This document shows positions 15,720-24,373 of a stretch of DNA of 64,000 bases, piece by piece. The notes under the pieces are model-generated. The model ran no database searches, was not told the DNA's origin, and saw nothing but the letters and a program-made list of their open reading frames with translations. The position numbers and the translations under genes are program-made. The DNA comes from Deinococcus hopiensis KR-140 (GTDB lineage: Bacteria; Deinococcota; Deinococci; Deinococcales; Deinococcaceae). The stretch covers positions 1 to 64,000 of the forward strand of contig NZ_FWWU01000009.1 of NCBI RefSeq assembly GCF_900176165.1, in the 5' to 3' direction. Numbering within the stretch: position 1 is the first letter of the stretch; each line of letters starts with the position of its first letter.

Positions 15720-16186
15720 AGCGCCTTCCACCGCCACGGGGCAGAGTGTACCCGCCCTGCTCCACCTCACGGTCGCGCGAGCAGCGCAGGCAGTGGCATC
15801 GGAAGGTCATGAACCAGTCGGGCGGGGTGGTGGAGAGAATCCGCACCTGCCCGGCTTCCTCCTTAAGCTGAAGACTGGAGAAGCAGGGAGGACGGGTAGA
15901 GGGTGCAGCGGCACTGTCCGCCGCGCCAGGCTGCCAGCGTTTGCAGGGCCTGCTCCAGATGCGTGCGGTTAGGTACCGCCGCGCCCGTGGCCTGCTCGCG
16001 TTCCAGGGGGTCCGCCCCCCTCCCCACCCTCGCGCTCAGGCAGGTGGTGCGCAAGGTCGCCGAGTTCTGCCGAATTGTGCAGGCGAATGACCTCGCCCGG
16101 CACGAAGCTGGCGCGTGAGGCGCCGCCGAAGAGCAGGCCTTCGAGGAGGCGTGATCTCCACGCCCTCTATCTTCGGCGTCGGCCAT
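15720..16186 (-). pseudogene. Decayed minus-strand gene of unknown family
   Basis: Three minus-strand frames carry fragments that look like one protein when joined. An N-terminal piece contains EGLLFGGASRASFVPGEVIR, a middle piece reads LEREQATGAAVPNRTHLEQA and continues to GGQCRCTLYPSSLL, and a C-terminal piece reads EEAGQVRILSTTPPDWFM followed by a Cys-rich end CHCLRCSRDREVEQGGYTLP. Each fragment keeps protein-like composition but is broken by frameshifts or stops. I do not recognise the family. It lies in the spacer between the TPR and lipoprotein genes. Confidence 0.4.
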
Positions 16187-16211
16187 TCACTCCCGAGTCA
16201 GCCTGGGCCGC

Positions 16212-16217
16212 TAGGCT
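16212..16217 (+). promoter_or_regulatory. Leaderless -10 box of lipoprotein gene
   Basis: TAGGCT lies 6 nt before ATG 16224. Confidence 0.55.
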
Positions 16218-16223
16218 GACCGC

Positions 16224-16763
16224 ATGTCCCGCTTCCTGCTGCTCGCCCTGCCCCTTGTCCTCGCTGCCTGCGGTTCGCGGCAGGTTCAGCCGCCCGAGAG
16301 TTATGACCTCAGCGGCACCGTCTCCGGAGACTGGGGGACGAATGCACGGCTGCGGCTGGCGCTGGTGGGCACAGGCCTACCGGGCGTGGTAACCAACGAC
16401 GGCAACCAGAGCCAGAACCTCGTCGTTTCGGGCGCAAACGTCTGGAGCTTCGGTTTCGATCTGCCAAATGTTCCCGCAGCGGCTGGGGTGTATCAGGTGG
16501 TGGTCTTTGATGACGCCAACAACGACGCCAGTTTCAACGTGGGCGAACGCTTTGCGCGTAACCGCCAGTGGCTGATTTACAGCGCCCTGGGTGGCACCTT
16601 CCCCAGCGTCAAGGTGCCCGAGTTCCTGTCCGGTGCTGGCGAAGAACTGCTGCCCGAAATGCACGTGGAGCAAGGCTGGAACCTCTACGACCGCGCCCTG
16701 CCCCTGAGCGGCAGCAACCCCGGCCCAGCGGGCAGGGTGACGGGGTATGACCTGAGCCGGTAG
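16224..16763 (+). CDS. Putative lipoprotein
   Basis: A 179-aa protein with a lipoprotein signal peptide: MSRFLLLALPLVLAACGS, lipobox LAAC with the lipid-modified Cys at residue 16. The mature domain is beta-rich with a segment VVVFDDANNDASFNVGERFA, resembling small Ig-like or carboxypeptidase-regulatory-type domains with an Asp/Asn-rich, possibly Ca-binding loop. The partner is unknown. A 14-bp hairpin separates it from the convergent hydrolase gene. Confidence 0.75.
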   Translation: MSRFLLLALPLVLAACGSRQVQPPESYDLSGTVSGDWGTNARLRLALVGTGLPGVVTNDGNQSQNLVVSGANVWSFGFDLPNVPAAAGVYQVVVFDDANNDASFNVGERFARNRQWLIYSALGGTFPSVKVPEFLSGAGEELLPEMHVEQGWNLYDRALPLSGSNPGPAGRVTGYDLSR

Positions 16764-16776
16764 GAGGCCTTGGCGC

Positions 16777-16817
16777 GTTGTCCTTGAGCCATCTGCTGCC
16801 AGAGGCTCAGGGACAAC
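16777..16817. terminator. Bidirectional hairpin between convergent genes
   Basis: A 14-bp stem (16777-16790 with 16804-16817, one non-Watson-Crick position) lies in the 57-bp gap between the lipoprotein and hydrolase stops. There is no T-run, so termination efficiency is uncertain. Confidence 0.45.
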
Positions 16818-16820
16818 GGC

Positions 16821-17789
16821 CTACAGCTTCTCCTTAAAAAACGCCACCGAGCGTGCCAAGGCCGTATACAGGTTCCGACTGAGGTTGTGGTTGTCGCCGG
16901 GGTAGACGTAGCTCTGCGCAGGCTTGCCGGCTGCCTTCATACCCCGTACCAGAGATTCGTGAAAGGTCACGGGGACGTCCTCGTCCGCCGTGCCAATATG
17001 CAGCTGGAGGGGACCGCCCAGGTCTTTCAAGTAGCTGTTGGCGCTGAGGCGCTGCCAGAACTTGGGATTGCTGGCCGGGGTGCCGTATTTCTCCACCGCC
17101 TTCTTTCGCAGTTCGAGCACCCGCGCGGGAATGGAGGTGGGGGCCTTGTGCGGCCAGCGGTTCATCATGTCGTCGTAGTCGCCCACCACCCCCGCCCAGA
17201 TGACGCCCGCCTTGATTTTCGGGTCGATCACCATCGCCCGCAGGGTCAGGAAGCCCCCCATGGAGTGGCCCCACATGCCGATGCGCGCCGGGTTGACGCG
17301 GGGATCAGCCCTTAGGCTCGCCAGCGCGTTCATCACGTCCGTCGTGTAGCCCGGCGCGTAGTAGCCTCCGAGCGCCTCACCTCCGCTGCTGCCGTGGCCC
17401 CGATAGTCGCTTTTCAGGGTCACGAAGGCTGCGCGGGCAAAGGCGTCTTGGTAGGCAACGTAGCGCTCGGTGGTGCGGTAGACCTCAGGCGGGATGTAGC
17501 CGTGGTTGAAGACGATGGCGGGCCAGCCCCCGTTGGGAGCCTTGCCATTCGGGACGGTCAGGAGGGCGTTGATCTTGAGGCCGTCGGAGAGGTAGTTCAC
17601 GATATAGCGCTGGTAGTTGCTTCCCGCGCGGAGGGTCTGGAGGACGGTCAGGGAGCTGCCGGGATATGCCTTGGCCCGCGCTGCGGCGATGCTCATCTGG
17701 GCAGCGTCTACCTTTGCCAGTGCGGCGGCGGATTGGGCATGCGCCGGGCCCAGGAGCAGGGTGGAGAGGAGGAGGGCGAGGTGTTTCAT
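16821..17789 (-). CDS. Secreted alpha/beta hydrolase
   Basis: A 322-aa serine hydrolase of the dienelactone-hydrolase/prolyl-oligopeptidase type. The signal peptide MKHLALLLSTLLLGPAHAQ predicts export. The oxyanion region is VFNHGYIPPE, the nucleophile elbow is GHSMGG, the acidic residue is probably in TADEDVP and the catalytic His in YPGDNHNLS near the C-terminus. It probably acts on peptides or esters in the periplasm; the substrate is unknown. TAGCCT (17800-17795) lies 5 nt before ATG 17789, fitting a leaderless mRNA. Confidence 0.88.
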   Translation of the reverse strand: MKHLALLLSTLLLGPAHAQSAAALAKVDAAQMSIAAARAKAYPGSSLTVLQTLRAGSNYQRYIVNYLSDGLKINALLTVPNGKAPNGGWPAIVFNHGYIPPEVYRTTERYVAYQDAFARAAFVTLKSDYRGHGSSGGEALGGYYAPGYTTDVMNALASLRADPRVNPARIGMWGHSMGGFLTLRAMVIDPKIKAGVIWAGVVGDYDDMMNRWPHKAPTSIPARVLELRKKAVEKYGTPASNPKFWQRLSANSYLKDLGGPLQLHIGTADEDVPVTFHESLVRGMKAAGKPAQSYVYPGDNHNLSRNLYTALARSVAFFKEKL

Positions 17790-18287
17790 GCCTCAGGCTA
17801 AGGAGGCTGGAGGTGGGGGACGGGGTGTTTGCCCACGATGGGGAGCAGCGCTGCAAAGGGCAGGGGCTTATTTCGCTGGAAGGCGGGTGTTTTTTACAGC
17901 GCGCAAAGCTTGATCCTGTTGTCTTTCTGCCTCGGCGACCGTCTCGCTGCGCGCGCCAACGTGACTGGGGGAGTCACCCGCTGAAGCCGTGGGATGGACG
18001 GGGCGGTGGCGTTCGGATGTTGGGAAGTTCGAGCCGGGTTTTTCCCCTCGTGGGACCCGCAGAGCTGCGGAGCAGAGGGGGCCTTGCGAACGCTCGGGGC
18101 GAGGGCACGTCCAAGCGACGCTCTTTGGCGCCGGTGTCCGAATGGCGCCGCGCGTGGAAGGGCACCCCTCACGGCTCCCTATTCTCCTCCATGCGCATTT
18201 CGGTTCGCCCGCGGGGTTCGGTCAAAAAGCAGTCCCCTTTTTGACACATGCTCTAAACCCAGTCGCCCGTACCCACCTCCCTGTCCC
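17790..18287. other. Intergenic region without recognised gene
   Basis: 498 bp between the hydrolase start and the pnkp stop. I see small palindromes (17961-17977 GTGACT/AGTCAC around G5; 18057-18070 CCGCAG/CTGCGG) but no credible coding frame. The divergent and convergent arrangement does not require a long spacer, so it may hold a decayed or dispersed repeat. Confidence 0.4.
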
Positions 18288-20816
18288 CTACAACCGCGCG
18301 TCTATCGGACCGCTCTCCAGCGCCAGTACGCCGAGCATGCATTCATGCACATGGGCCGTCGCCGCACCGTCCACGAAGCGGCTCAAGGCTTCCAGGCCCA
18401 GGTGGAATTCGCGGAGGGCCCGGGCACGTTTGGCGCTCAGGGCCCGGGCGCGCAAACGGGTGAGGTGCTCGGGGCGGGTGTACTCGGGGCCGTAGATGAT
18501 CCGGAGGTACTCACGGCCCCGCACCTTCACAGCGGGCTGGAGGTTCCGGCGCTCGGCGTCAAGGAAGGCGAGCGGCTTGACCACCATGCCCTCCCCACCT
18601 CCGGCAGTGAGGGCTTCCCACCACGCCGCCGCTTCCGTCTCGCTCGTTTCGTCGCCCAGAGTCACGGAGCGGTGGGCGGTGCGGCCAAAAAGGGTCGGGT
18701 CTGCGTCCACGAGGGTTGTCAGCGTTTCCAAGTGCCACAGGTGGGTCTGGTCCGTATGCACCTTCCCTTCCGAAGCCAACAGGTGAAAGGGCAGAACCCG
18801 CACGTCTTTCGGCCCCTCCACCCGGCGCACGTAGGCGCGGTAGGCGTTGCGGTAGGCGGCGAGGTCTCCGGCGCGGTCGCGGGTGCGCGTGAGGAGTGCG
18901 GCCACGTCTACACCCCGTTCTGCAGCGGCAACCAGTGCGGCCACCTCGGCGGGCAGCACGGCATTGCCCGCTGCGCCCACCGCCGCGTACTGGTGCCGGA
19001 TCAGCTCCTCGGCCTTCAGGCTCCAGGGCAGAATTTCCGCGTCCAGCACCAGCCAGCCGGTGTTCAGCCGGTCCCACAGTCCGGCTCCAGTGGCGGCGGC
19101 ACGGGCCCGGGTCAGCACGTCTGCCTCCCACTCCGGCTTGAAGAAGGGGCGTCCGGTCCGGGTCATGATAGCCCCGGTTCCGCCCTCCACTCCAAAGCGG
19201 GTGCGGGCGGTGTCCTCATCCTTCGCCAGCACGAGCACCCCGCGGGAGCCCATGTGTTTTTCCTCGCAGACCACTTGCGTCACGCCCTGGCCCCGGAAAT
19301 AGGTGAAGGCCTCGGCGGGATGTTCCAGCCGGTCCCCGCGCTCGCTCGTCTCCACGGGGCTCATGGTCGGGGGCAGATACACGGCCCAGCGGGGATCCAC
19401 ACCGAAGCGGGAGAAGGCTTCCACCGCCGCCGCGCGCTCGCGCTCCTTTACCAGAATTCCGCCGAAGGAGCGCGTCTCGATGCGGCCTTCCTTCAGGAAA
19501 TCGGCCAGGTCCAGCGCCTTGCCGTCTACCTCCGGTTTGGCCGCCTGAAGGGGACGGGCAGGCACCGCGTATTGGGCGTGGGCGGGCACGCGCACGAGTT
19601 CCAGCTCCGGGTAGCGCAGGGCGGTCAGCGCGCCACCAAAGGCGCAGCCGGTGTCGATGTTGAGCGTCCGGTTGACCCAGCGGGGCTCGGCGACGGGTGT
19701 GTGACCGTAGATCACTGTGGCGGCACCCCGGTACTCGGCCGCCCAGTCCCGGCGCACGGGCAGGCCCAGCTCATCCTTGCTGCCGTCCACGTCGCCGTAC
19801 AGGGCAAAGCTGCGCACCCGTCCTGACGAGCGGCCCTGGTAGCGCTCGGGCAGCCCCGCGTGCGCCACTACCACCTTTCCGCCGTCCAATACAAGGTGGC
19901 TGACCAGTCCCTCGATAAAGGCCCGGACCTCGCGCTTGAATTCCGGTCCGGCCTCCTCCAGCTGGGCCAGGGTGCCGTCCAGACCGTGCAGGGCCTTGAC
20001 CGCCTTGCCGTCCAAGGCACGCTTGAGTTTTTCGTCGTGGTTGCCGGGCACGCACAGGGCTGCGCCCGCTCGGACCATATTCATCGCCAGCCGCAGCGCG
20101 CCCGCACTGTCGGGGCCCCGGTCCACCAGGTCTCCCACAAAGACGGCTGTGCGTCCCGGGGGAGGGGTGGCGGCGTCGCCCTCCACCGTGTACCCCAGCC
20201 GGGTCAGCAACGCGCGCAGTTCAGGCAGGCAGCCGTGAACGTCGCCGATGAAGTCAAATGGGCCGGTCAGTTCCTTGCGGTTGGTATAGAGGGGCACCCG
20301 CGTGACCTGCGCCCCGTCCACCTCCTCCTGCGAGCGCAGGACCCAGACGTGCCGGAAGCCCTCCTTCTGCATTCCCCGCAGGGTTCGGCGCAACTCGCCC
20401 ATCTGCCGCCCAATCACCTCGGGCCGGAAGTCGCGGTCATCCCGGGCGGCATGACGGGCTTCCAGCACAGGCCGCGGCAGGTCCAGGACCACAGCCACGG
20501 GCAGCACGTCGTATTGACGGGCGAGGTCCACCAGCCGTCGCCGGTCATCGGGGCGCACGCTCGTCGCGTCAATCAGGGTCAGGCGTCCACGTGCCAGCCG
20601 CTTGCCCGCCACGTAAAAGAGGCTGTCGAAGGCGTCCCCGGTGGCGTCCAGGCTATTCTCGTCTTCGCTGACGAGGGCGCGGAAGAAGTCGCTGCTCAGC
20701 ACCTCGGTGGGCAGGAAGTGCCGTGCGGCGAAGGTGCTCTTGCCCGCCGACGACGCGCCGACGAGGGCGACGAGGGCGAGTTCGGGAAGGCGGATACTGG
20801 TCGGGGGACTGGTCAT
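18288..20816 (-). CDS. pnkp: Polynucleotide kinase-phosphatase Pnkp (RNA repair)
   Basis: Trifunctional RNA end-healing and sealing enzyme, 842 aa from ATG 20816 (GAGG 8 nt upstream). The N-terminal 5'-kinase has P-loop GASSAGKS at residues 20-27. The central binuclear metallophosphoesterase has GDVHGC at 191-196, GDLVDRGPDS at 228-237 and GNHD at 258-261. The C-terminal adenylyltransferase (ligase) has the lysine of KHMGSR at 520. Bacterial Pnkp works with Hen1, which is encoded at 24.4-25.8 kb on the same strand. Together they repair cleaved RNA such as toxin-cut tRNA and add a 2'-O-methyl mark against repeat cleavage. Confidence 0.95.
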   Translation of the reverse strand: MTSPPTSIRLPELALVALVGASSAGKSTFAARHFLPTEVLSSDFFRALVSEDENSLDATGDAFDSLFYVAGKRLARGRLTLIDATSVRPDDRRRLVDLARQYDVLPVAVVLDLPRPVLEARHAARDDRDFRPEVIGRQMGELRRTLRGMQKEGFRHVWVLRSQEEVDGAQVTRVPLYTNRKELTGPFDFIGDVHGCLPELRALLTRLGYTVEGDAATPPPGRTAVFVGDLVDRGPDSAGALRLAMNMVRAGAALCVPGNHDEKLKRALDGKAVKALHGLDGTLAQLEEAGPEFKREVRAFIEGLVSHLVLDGGKVVVAHAGLPERYQGRSSGRVRSFALYGDVDGSKDELGLPVRRDWAAEYRGAATVIYGHTPVAEPRWVNRTLNIDTGCAFGGALTALRYPELELVRVPAHAQYAVPARPLQAAKPEVDGKALDLADFLKEGRIETRSFGGILVKERERAAAVEAFSRFGVDPRWAVYLPPTMSPVETSERGDRLEHPAEAFTYFRGQGVTQVVCEEKHMGSRGVLVLAKDEDTARTRFGVEGGTGAIMTRTGRPFFKPEWEADVLTRARAAATGAGLWDRLNTGWLVLDAEILPWSLKAEELIRHQYAAVGAAGNAVLPAEVAALVAAAERGVDVAALLTRTRDRAGDLAAYRNAYRAYVRRVEGPKDVRVLPFHLLASEGKVHTDQTHLWHLETLTTLVDADPTLFGRTAHRSVTLGDETSETEAAAWWEALTAGGGEGMVVKPLAFLDAERRNLQPAVKVRGREYLRIIYGPEYTRPEHLTRLRARALSAKRARALREFHLGLEALSRFVDGAATAHVHECMLGVLALESGPIDARL

Positions 20817-20917
20817 GGATGGGGCCTCAGGAGCTGATGCTCGCACACAGGGGGTAGGGGCGACATGGGCAGATTGGCGGGGTGTTCCCCCCGCAGCCCT
20901 CCCCCACAACTGCCCTC

Positions 20918-20923
20918 TACACT
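20918..20923 (+). promoter_or_regulatory. Leaderless -10 box of WYL regulator
   Basis: TACACT lies 6 nt before ATG 20930. Confidence 0.6.
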
Positions 20924-20929
20924 GCCTGA

Positions 20930-21850
20930 ATGAACCGCACAGACCGTCTGCTCGCGCTGGTGCTGGAACTGCGGGGGCGCGGGTGGGTGCGCGCTGAGGA
21001 TCTGGCGCGGACCTTTGAAATCAGCGTGCGGACCGTATACCGCGACGTGCTGGCCCTGAGTGAGGCGGGCGTACCGGTGATCAGCGTGCCCGGGCAGGGC
21101 TACCGCCTGATGGAGGGCTACTTTCTGCCCCCTCTGCACTTCACTCCGCAGGAAGCGGTCATGTTGACCCTGGGGGCCGACGCGGTGGCCCGGGCCTTTG
21201 ACGTTGAGTACGCGGGCGCGGCGGCCCAGGCGGCCAAGAAACTCCTCGCGGCTCTGCCAGACGAGCGCAGGGCAGATGTGGAGCGGGTGCGGGAGCATCT
21301 GCGCGTCGTGCCTCCGGGGAGCGGGCGGAAGGCCGAGACGCTGCGCCTCCTGCGCGGCGCGGTGCTGGACAACCGAATCGTCACTTTCGTGTACCGCAAG
21401 CCGGGGGGTGGACCGGATGCCCGGCAGGTGTATCCCCTGGGCCTCGTCCACCTGTACGGCGTGTGGCTGCTCGTGGCGTTCGATCCTGCGCAGGCCGCCC
21501 AGCGCCATTTCCGGCTGGACCGGATGGAGGACGCGCGCGCCTTGCCGCAGACTTTCACGCGGGACCCGGAGTGGCGCGTCGAGTACCGCCCGGAACGCGA
21601 GGAGCGGAACGTAACGGTCCGGCTCCGTTTCCCGGCCGAGCGGGCGCGAACGGTGCGGGAGCGGCCCCACCTCTTCCAGACGGAAGAAGCACACACCCCA
21701 CACGGCTACGAGGTGACCCTGCGTGTGCGGGACACCCGGGCTGTGCTGTCCTGGGTCCTGTCCTGGGGTGGGGACGCAGAGGTGCTGGAACCTGAAGACC
21801 TCCGCGAGCAGGTGTGGGCCGAGGCGCGCCGGATGCTCAGTCGCGCCTGA
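20930..21850 (+). CDS. HTH/WYL-domain transcriptional regulator (YafY type)
   Basis: A 306-aa regulator. The N-terminal winged helix (RTDRLLALVLELRGRGWVRA, then LARTFEISVRTVYRDVLALS) is of the DeoR/HTH_11 type. The central WYL domain has the strand RQVYPLGLVHLYGVWLLVAF in place of the exact W-Y-L triplet, and a WCX-like C-terminal domain follows. WYL proteins sense nucleic-acid or nucleotide ligands and often control DNA-damage or defence genes. It is divergent from pnkp with 113 bp between start codons, so it is the obvious candidate to regulate the RNA-repair gene. Confidence 0.9.
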   Translation: MNRTDRLLALVLELRGRGWVRAEDLARTFEISVRTVYRDVLALSEAGVPVISVPGQGYRLMEGYFLPPLHFTPQEAVMLTLGADAVARAFDVEYAGAAAQAAKKLLAALPDERRADVERVREHLRVVPPGSGRKAETLRLLRGAVLDNRIVTFVYRKPGGGPDARQVYPLGLVHLYGVWLLVAFDPAQAAQRHFRLDRMEDARALPQTFTRDPEWRVEYRPEREERNVTVRLRFPAERARTVRERPHLFQTEEAHTPHGYEVTLRVRDTRAVLSWVLSWGGDAEVLEPEDLREQVWAEARRMLSRA

Positions 21851-21901
21851 GCCTGACGCTCCTGACCCCGGGTGGTCACGGGAAGGGCAAAGACGGGAGG
21901 C

Positions 21902-22213
21902 ATGAAAACCATCCTGGCTTTCGTTCCGCTGCGTACGCCCGGTTCCGCTGCCGCCCGCGCCTCTTTCACTGAGGTGCCGGACGCCGGGATCACCGAGGAG
22001 CGCCCCGGTGCGAACGCCTTCGTGCAGGGCAGCGGGGCCGGGCTCGCCCTCCGCACAGACGGGGGCCTGACCCCACCTGTGGGGACCGGCGTCGCGGAAC
22101 TCCCGGCGGAACTCCCGCACGATATGCCCTTCGGCCGTACCTTCACGGTTCGCACCCCCGGTGGGCACCGGCTCGGGATCTACGGGGCTCAGCCGGGAGG
22201 GCTCCTGACATAG
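21902..22213 (+). CDS. VOC-like protein, shortened
   Basis: A 103-aa protein whose C-terminal half (DMPFGRTFTVRTPGGHRLGI) clearly matches the end of VOC-fold (glyoxalase/bleomycin-resistance-like) proteins encoded just downstream. Its N-terminus lacks the usual metal-binding pattern and the middle is short compared with the 118-aa paralog at 22.7 kb. It may be a reduced, non-catalytic family member. The ribosome-binding site GGGAGG is only 1 nt from ATG 21902, so the start is uncertain. Confidence 0.6.
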   Translation: MKTILAFVPLRTPGSAAARASFTEVPDAGITEERPGANAFVQGSGAGLALRTDGGLTPPVGTGVAELPAELPHDMPFGRTFTVRTPGGHRLGIYGAQPGGLLT

Positions 22214-22256
22214 GGGTGTCACTGGCGCCCTGCAGACTGATTTCAGGAGGCCCACC

Positions 22257-22625
22257 ATGAACGCCCATCTTGGTGTCGTCGTGCTGCACACCCTTGACCT
22301 CAGCGGCCACCCGGAGTTGCGGCGCGCAGACCCTCGGCTTCACCGTCTCGCAGGAACACGCGGGCGACGCGCTGAAATTCCGGGAAAGGGGCTGAGCCGG
22401 ACTTGCCCTGCTGCCAAAAGACGCCCGGCCGAGCCGCACCTTTTCGGCAGACCTGTCGTTCCTCGTGCCCGCCGTGGACGCTTACCACGCTCAGGTGACG
22501 GCTGCCGGGGCAGACGTGGTGGAGCCCGCCCAGGACAGCCCTTTGGGCCGCCTGTTCACCGTGGTGACTCCCACGGTCACGCCCTGACCTTCCACGAGGC
22601 CCAGATGACGGCTCCGAGCGCCTGA
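22257..22625 (+). pseudogene. VOC-family protein, frameshifted
   Basis: ATG 22257 has a good AGGAGG site and begins MNAHLGVVVLHTLDLSG. The frame shifts near 22325 (QTLGFTVSQEHAGDALKF continues in another frame and meets a stop). It shifts again near 22400 (LSFLVPAVDAYHAQVTAAGA, then VVEPAQDSPLGRLFTVVTP) and near 22570 (HALTFHEAQ). All fragments align in order with the intact paralog at 22708-23064, so this is a decayed tandem duplicate. Confidence 0.8.
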
Positions 22626-22707
22626 CCTGAGTACGACGTCCTTTTTTCGCTTCTCGCTTCGCTCGGTTGATCGGAAGATCAACGGCGACGGCCGCAGGAG
22701 GCCAAGC

Positions 22708-23064
22708 ATGAAAACAAACCCCCACTTTACCGCCCTGCACACCTGGCGCCTGAACGCCGCCCAGAACTGCTGCGTCCAGACCCTCGGTTTCGAGGTGGTG
22801 CAGGAACAGCCCGGTGCCACGGTCTTCGCCCGCTTGGATGGAGCGGCCCTGGCGGTGCGGGAGCCGCTGCCTGAGAGAGACCCCTCGCAGCCCTTCGGCG
22901 GGCGCGTCTGGGTGGGCATGCCGGAAACCGAGCGGTATCACGCGCAGGTGGCAGCGGCGGGTGCCCAGGTGGTGCAGCCCCCGCAAGACGCTCCCTTCGG
23001 CCGCATGTTTACGCCCGTTACGCCCGGCGGCCATGCCCTGACCTTCCACGAGGTGCAGGAGTGA
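22708..23064 (+). CDS. VOC-family (glyoxalase-like) protein
   Basis: A 118-aa protein with the two-half VOC layout: CVQTLGFEVVQEQPGATVFA in the first half, and RYHAQVAAAGAQVVQPPQ then PFGRMFTPVTPGGHALTFHE in the second. Members bind metal or small molecules, for example lyases, dioxygenases or antibiotic-binding proteins; this one has no recognised substrate. ATG 22708 has GCAGGAGG upstream. It overlaps the AlkA gene by GTGA, so the two are co-translated. Confidence 0.8.
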   Translation: MKTNPHFTALHTWRLNAAQNCCVQTLGFEVVQEQPGATVFARLDGAALAVREPLPERDPSQPFGGRVWVGMPETERYHAQVAAAGAQVVQPPQDAPFGRMFTPVTPGGHALTFHEVQE

Positions 23065-23960
23065 CGCGCCTGCCCGTCGTCCAGCCGTTTGCCTTCCGGC
23101 ACACCCTCGCGTTCCTGGGCGGCTTCTCCCCCGCCCAGGGCGAGCAGGGCACCGCGGGGGAACTCCGCAAAGCCACCCGCCTCGGGGGGCAGACCGTGGG
23201 TTTCGTCGTTCGGGAGGACGCCGCGGGACTGACCTGTGCCGTCTATCCCGAACGCCCGCTCACGGCAGGGGAGGAAACGGCCCTGCTGGAGCGCCTCGCC
23301 TTTTTCCTGGGCACCCGCGAAGATCTGCGGCCCTTCTACGCCGCCGCGGAGGGGGACGCGGCCTTCCGTCCAGTGCTGGACGGGTTGTACGGCTTCCACC
23401 AGCCCAAGTTCCTGACGCCCTTTGAGGCGGCGTGCTGGGCCGTCATCGGGCAGCGGTTGCCTCTGACGCAGGCCCGCAAGATCAAACGGGCCCTGATGCT
23501 CCGTTGTGGCGGGGAATGGGAGGGGCGGCCCGCCTTTCCCGAGCCCGGAGACCTGCTGCACCTGACCGAGGAAGATGTTCTGGCCCTGCTTCCCAATCCC
23601 CGCAAGGCGCGCTCGCTCCGGGAACTGATTCGGGCTTTTGAGGACGTCACCACCGATGACCTCGTGCGCCGACCCTACGGCGAGGTGCGCGACTGGTTGC
23701 GGGGCATCTACGGCATAGGTCAGTGGAGCGCCCTGTTTATCCTCGTGCGGGGACTGGGACGGCTGGAACACCTGGGAGAGGACGCGGCGGGGACGCCGCT
23801 CCTGGCCGAGCTGCTCCGGGCCGCCGCACCGGTCTACGGCCCCCTTGACCCGCGTGAACTCGGATGGATCGCGGAGGGGTACGGCGAGGAGCAAAGGCAC
23901 TGGGCCGCTTACCTGCGTAGCCGCAGCGTCTTGCCGCCTTCACGGGAGGTCGCCGCATGA
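23061..23960 (+). CDS. AlkA-type DNA-3-methyladenine glycosylase
   Basis: A 299-aa base-excision glycosylase of the HhH-GPD superfamily. The central segment TPFEAACWAVIGQRLPLTQARKI matches the family substrate-entry helix. The helix-hairpin-helix is GIYGIGQWSALFILVRGLGR, followed by GEDAAG where the catalytic Asp is expected. It removes alkylated bases. GTG 23061 overlaps the VOC stop and the 3' end overlaps the next VOC gene by ATGA, placing it in a tight cluster. Alkylation repair fits the neighbouring WYL regulator and RNA-repair genes. Confidence 0.88.
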   Translation: MTRLPVVQPFAFRHTLAFLGGFSPAQGEQGTAGELRKATRLGGQTVGFVVREDAAGLTCAVYPERPLTAGEETALLERLAFFLGTREDLRPFYAAAEGDAAFRPVLDGLYGFHQPKFLTPFEAACWAVIGQRLPLTQARKIKRALMLRCGGEWEGRPAFPEPGDLLHLTEEDVLALLPNPRKARSLRELIRAFEDVTTDDLVRRPYGEVRDWLRGIYGIGQWSALFILVRGLGRLEHLGEDAAGTPLLAELLRAAAPVYGPLDPRELGWIAEGYGEEQRHWAAYLRSRSVLPPSREVAA

Positions 23961-24370
23961 CGCTGGCCCTCAATTACGTCAGTTTCACCGTATCGAACAT
24001 GGAACGGGCGCTGGCCTTCTACCGCACGCTGGGCCTGCCTCTGCCCGAGGGAGCGCATCTGGGCACAGACGGCAGGCTGCAGGACCACACCGAAGTCACG
24101 GTGAATGGTGTGCGCGTTGCCTGGCTGGACGAGAGTCTGGCCCGGCAACTGGACGAAGGTTGGCAGCCGCCAGCGCGAGCGGCCCGAATCGGGGTGGCCT
24201 TCGGGGCCCTGACGCCGGGCGAAGTGGACGCGGCCGTCCAGCGCCTAAGGGCAGGGGGCTACACGGTTGCCGCGGAGCCCTTCGACGCTTTCTGGGGCCA
24301 GAGGTACGCCACGGTTCTGGACCCAGACGGCACACCGGTGGATATTTTCGCGTGGCTCCCGCAGAAGTAG
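23957..24370 (+). CDS. VOC/glyoxalase family protein
   Basis: A 137-aa protein with clear glyoxalase-fold motifs: NYVSFTVSNMERALAFYRTL at the start and ATVLDPDGTPVDIFAWLPQ at the end. It is a different subgroup from the upstream tandem VOC genes and lacks the KxxxFGR-type end they share. ATG 23957 overlaps the glycosylase stop (ATGA). Convergent hen1 ends 4 nt beyond its stop. The substrate is unknown. Confidence 0.88.
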   Translation: MTLALNYVSFTVSNMERALAFYRTLGLPLPEGAHLGTDGRLQDHTEVTVNGVRVAWLDESLARQLDEGWQPPARAARIGVAFGALTPGEVDAAVQRLRAGGYTVAAEPFDAFWGQRYATVLDPDGTPVDIFAWLPQK

Positions 24371-24373
24371 GCT

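Noticed and set aside
17994..19826. A 610-codon + strand open frame opposite pnkp
   Set aside because: High-GC antisense frame without family similarity, overlapping the well-supported pnkp; long shadows like this occur opposite many genes here.
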